Source: Erysipelotrichaceae bacterium (GTDB taxonomy: Bacteria > Bacillota_I > Bacilli_A > Erysipelotrichales > Erysipelotrichaceae). From it: a stretch of 5,798 nt of DNA. The notes under the pieces were generated by a model. That model was not told the DNA's origin. It did no database searches and worked only from the letters and a program-made list of their open reading frames with translations. Of the stretch, positions 5,469 to 5,798 are shown one piece after another; positions within the stretch are counted from its first letter, which is position 1; each line of letters begins with the position of its first letter. The stretch covers positions 1 to 5,798 of the forward strand of contig JAUNJW010000140.1 in assembly GCA_030533035.1 (NCBI GenBank), given 5' to 3'. A program made the position numbers and the translations under genes.

Positions 5469-5798
5469 ACAGCCACATACCGATCACCTCGTCTCTGTTG
5501 AGTCTTAACAGCTCACGGATTGTGAAATCTGCGGGAATATCATTCATTGTCTTTTCAACTGCCTCTTCTGCTGTATATCCCTGTTCCTGCAGTCTGCGGA
5601 ATGTCTCCGTAAACCACTGGTATTCATACAGCTGACGGCATTTGTTCTTCCCGTCCTCATATCCGTTGATGTTATGCTGGATCACTTTCAGCTCCAGCAT
5701 CGGCTCTCTCTTTTCACCCTCATTGTAGTACAGATCAGAGAGTTTCAGTTCTTCCTTTTTGCCTGCTTTCTCTGTGCCGTTATAGATCACATGGAATC
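5395..5798 (-). CDS. Rpn-family PD-(D/E)XK nuclease, C-terminal body (5' end beyond window, frameshifted)
   Basis: About 134 codons, entering from the right edge of the window and ending at TGA 5395-5397. The text FHVIYNGTEK, ELKLSDLYY, LELKVIQHNING, CRQLYEYQWF and LNRDEVIGMWLFEYDEKKH is the central and C-terminal part of the Rpn/PDDEXK_2 (formerly called transposase_31) family. These are nucleases linked to recombination and to toxin-like anti-phage activity in Enterobacteria. The catalytic D-ExK core belongs further upstream and is not in the window. After residues HMEMER the frame switches to an unrelated tail (RDSEAQSRRHS), while the expected AEG-rich tail continues in the +1 frame. The gene therefore carries an apparent one-base insertion around 5432-5436. 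The first visible GTG (5790) is not a start, because coding text continues upstream of it. GC content looks lower than in the exporter end of the window. Confidence 0.75.
   Translation of the reverse strand, partial: FHVIYNGTEKAGKKEELKLSDLYYNEGEKREPMLELKVIQHNINGYEDGKNKCRQLYEYQWFTETFRRLQEQGYTAEEAVEKTMNDIPADFTIRELLRLNRDEVIGMWLFEYDEKKHMEMERRDSEAQSRRHS

Noticed and set aside
5268..5798. A transposase and thus a mobile element
   Set aside because: The family was once labelled as transposase, but members are Rpn-type nucleases. No terminal inverted repeats or target duplication can be seen around it.

Overview
The window reads as a piece of a chromosome from a Gram-positive, probably gut-associated member of the Firmicutes (Bacillota). 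The clues are strong AGGAGG-type ribosome binding sites, a VTC-domain polyphosphate polymerase paired with a DUF4956 membrane protein, and a C-terminal piece of an Rpn/PD-(D/E)XK-type nuclease with an AEG-rich tail. Placement below phylum is a guess. Every gene I accept lies on the minus strand, so the biological order runs from high to low coordinates. The long plus-strand open frames are antisense shadows.

Right end (5268-5798): the C-terminal part of an Rpn-family nuclease gene. Its 5' end lies outside the window. The last ~55 codons are in a different frame from the body, so the gene carries an indel or is a decaying copy. An intrinsic terminator follows at 5226-5256.

Middle (3614-5226): a two-gene, translationally overlapping operon. 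The first gene is a VTC-domain (TTM superfamily) polyphosphate polymerase and the second is a DUF4956 membrane protein. The leader before the first gene contains three TTCA-type hexamers at an exact 11-bp period, resembling a PhoP/PhoB-type Pho box. This suggests phosphate control of polyphosphate synthesis. A long hairpin with a U-rich tail at 3614-3651 probably ends this unit.

Left part (1-3580): three co-directional genes in probable operon order. The first encodes a membrane-anchored alpha/beta-hydrolase-fold protein in which the nucleophile serine, and apparently the histidine, are replaced, so it is probably a pseudoenzyme. The second is an SGNH/GDSL esterase of the XynE-like type, split by a single in-frame TAG codon into a 125-codon beta-domain half and a catalytic half. 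The third is an ABC exporter half-transporter (membrane domain fused to ATPase), cut off by the window edge before its signature motif.

The most notable points are the in-frame amber codon in the esterase, the Pho-box-like repeat array ahead of the polyphosphate pair, the catalytically degenerate hydrolase, and the frameshifted Rpn gene with an internal start site. I see no RNA genes, CRISPR array, insertion-sequence ends or origin. No wholly new system can be claimed from this sequence alone.
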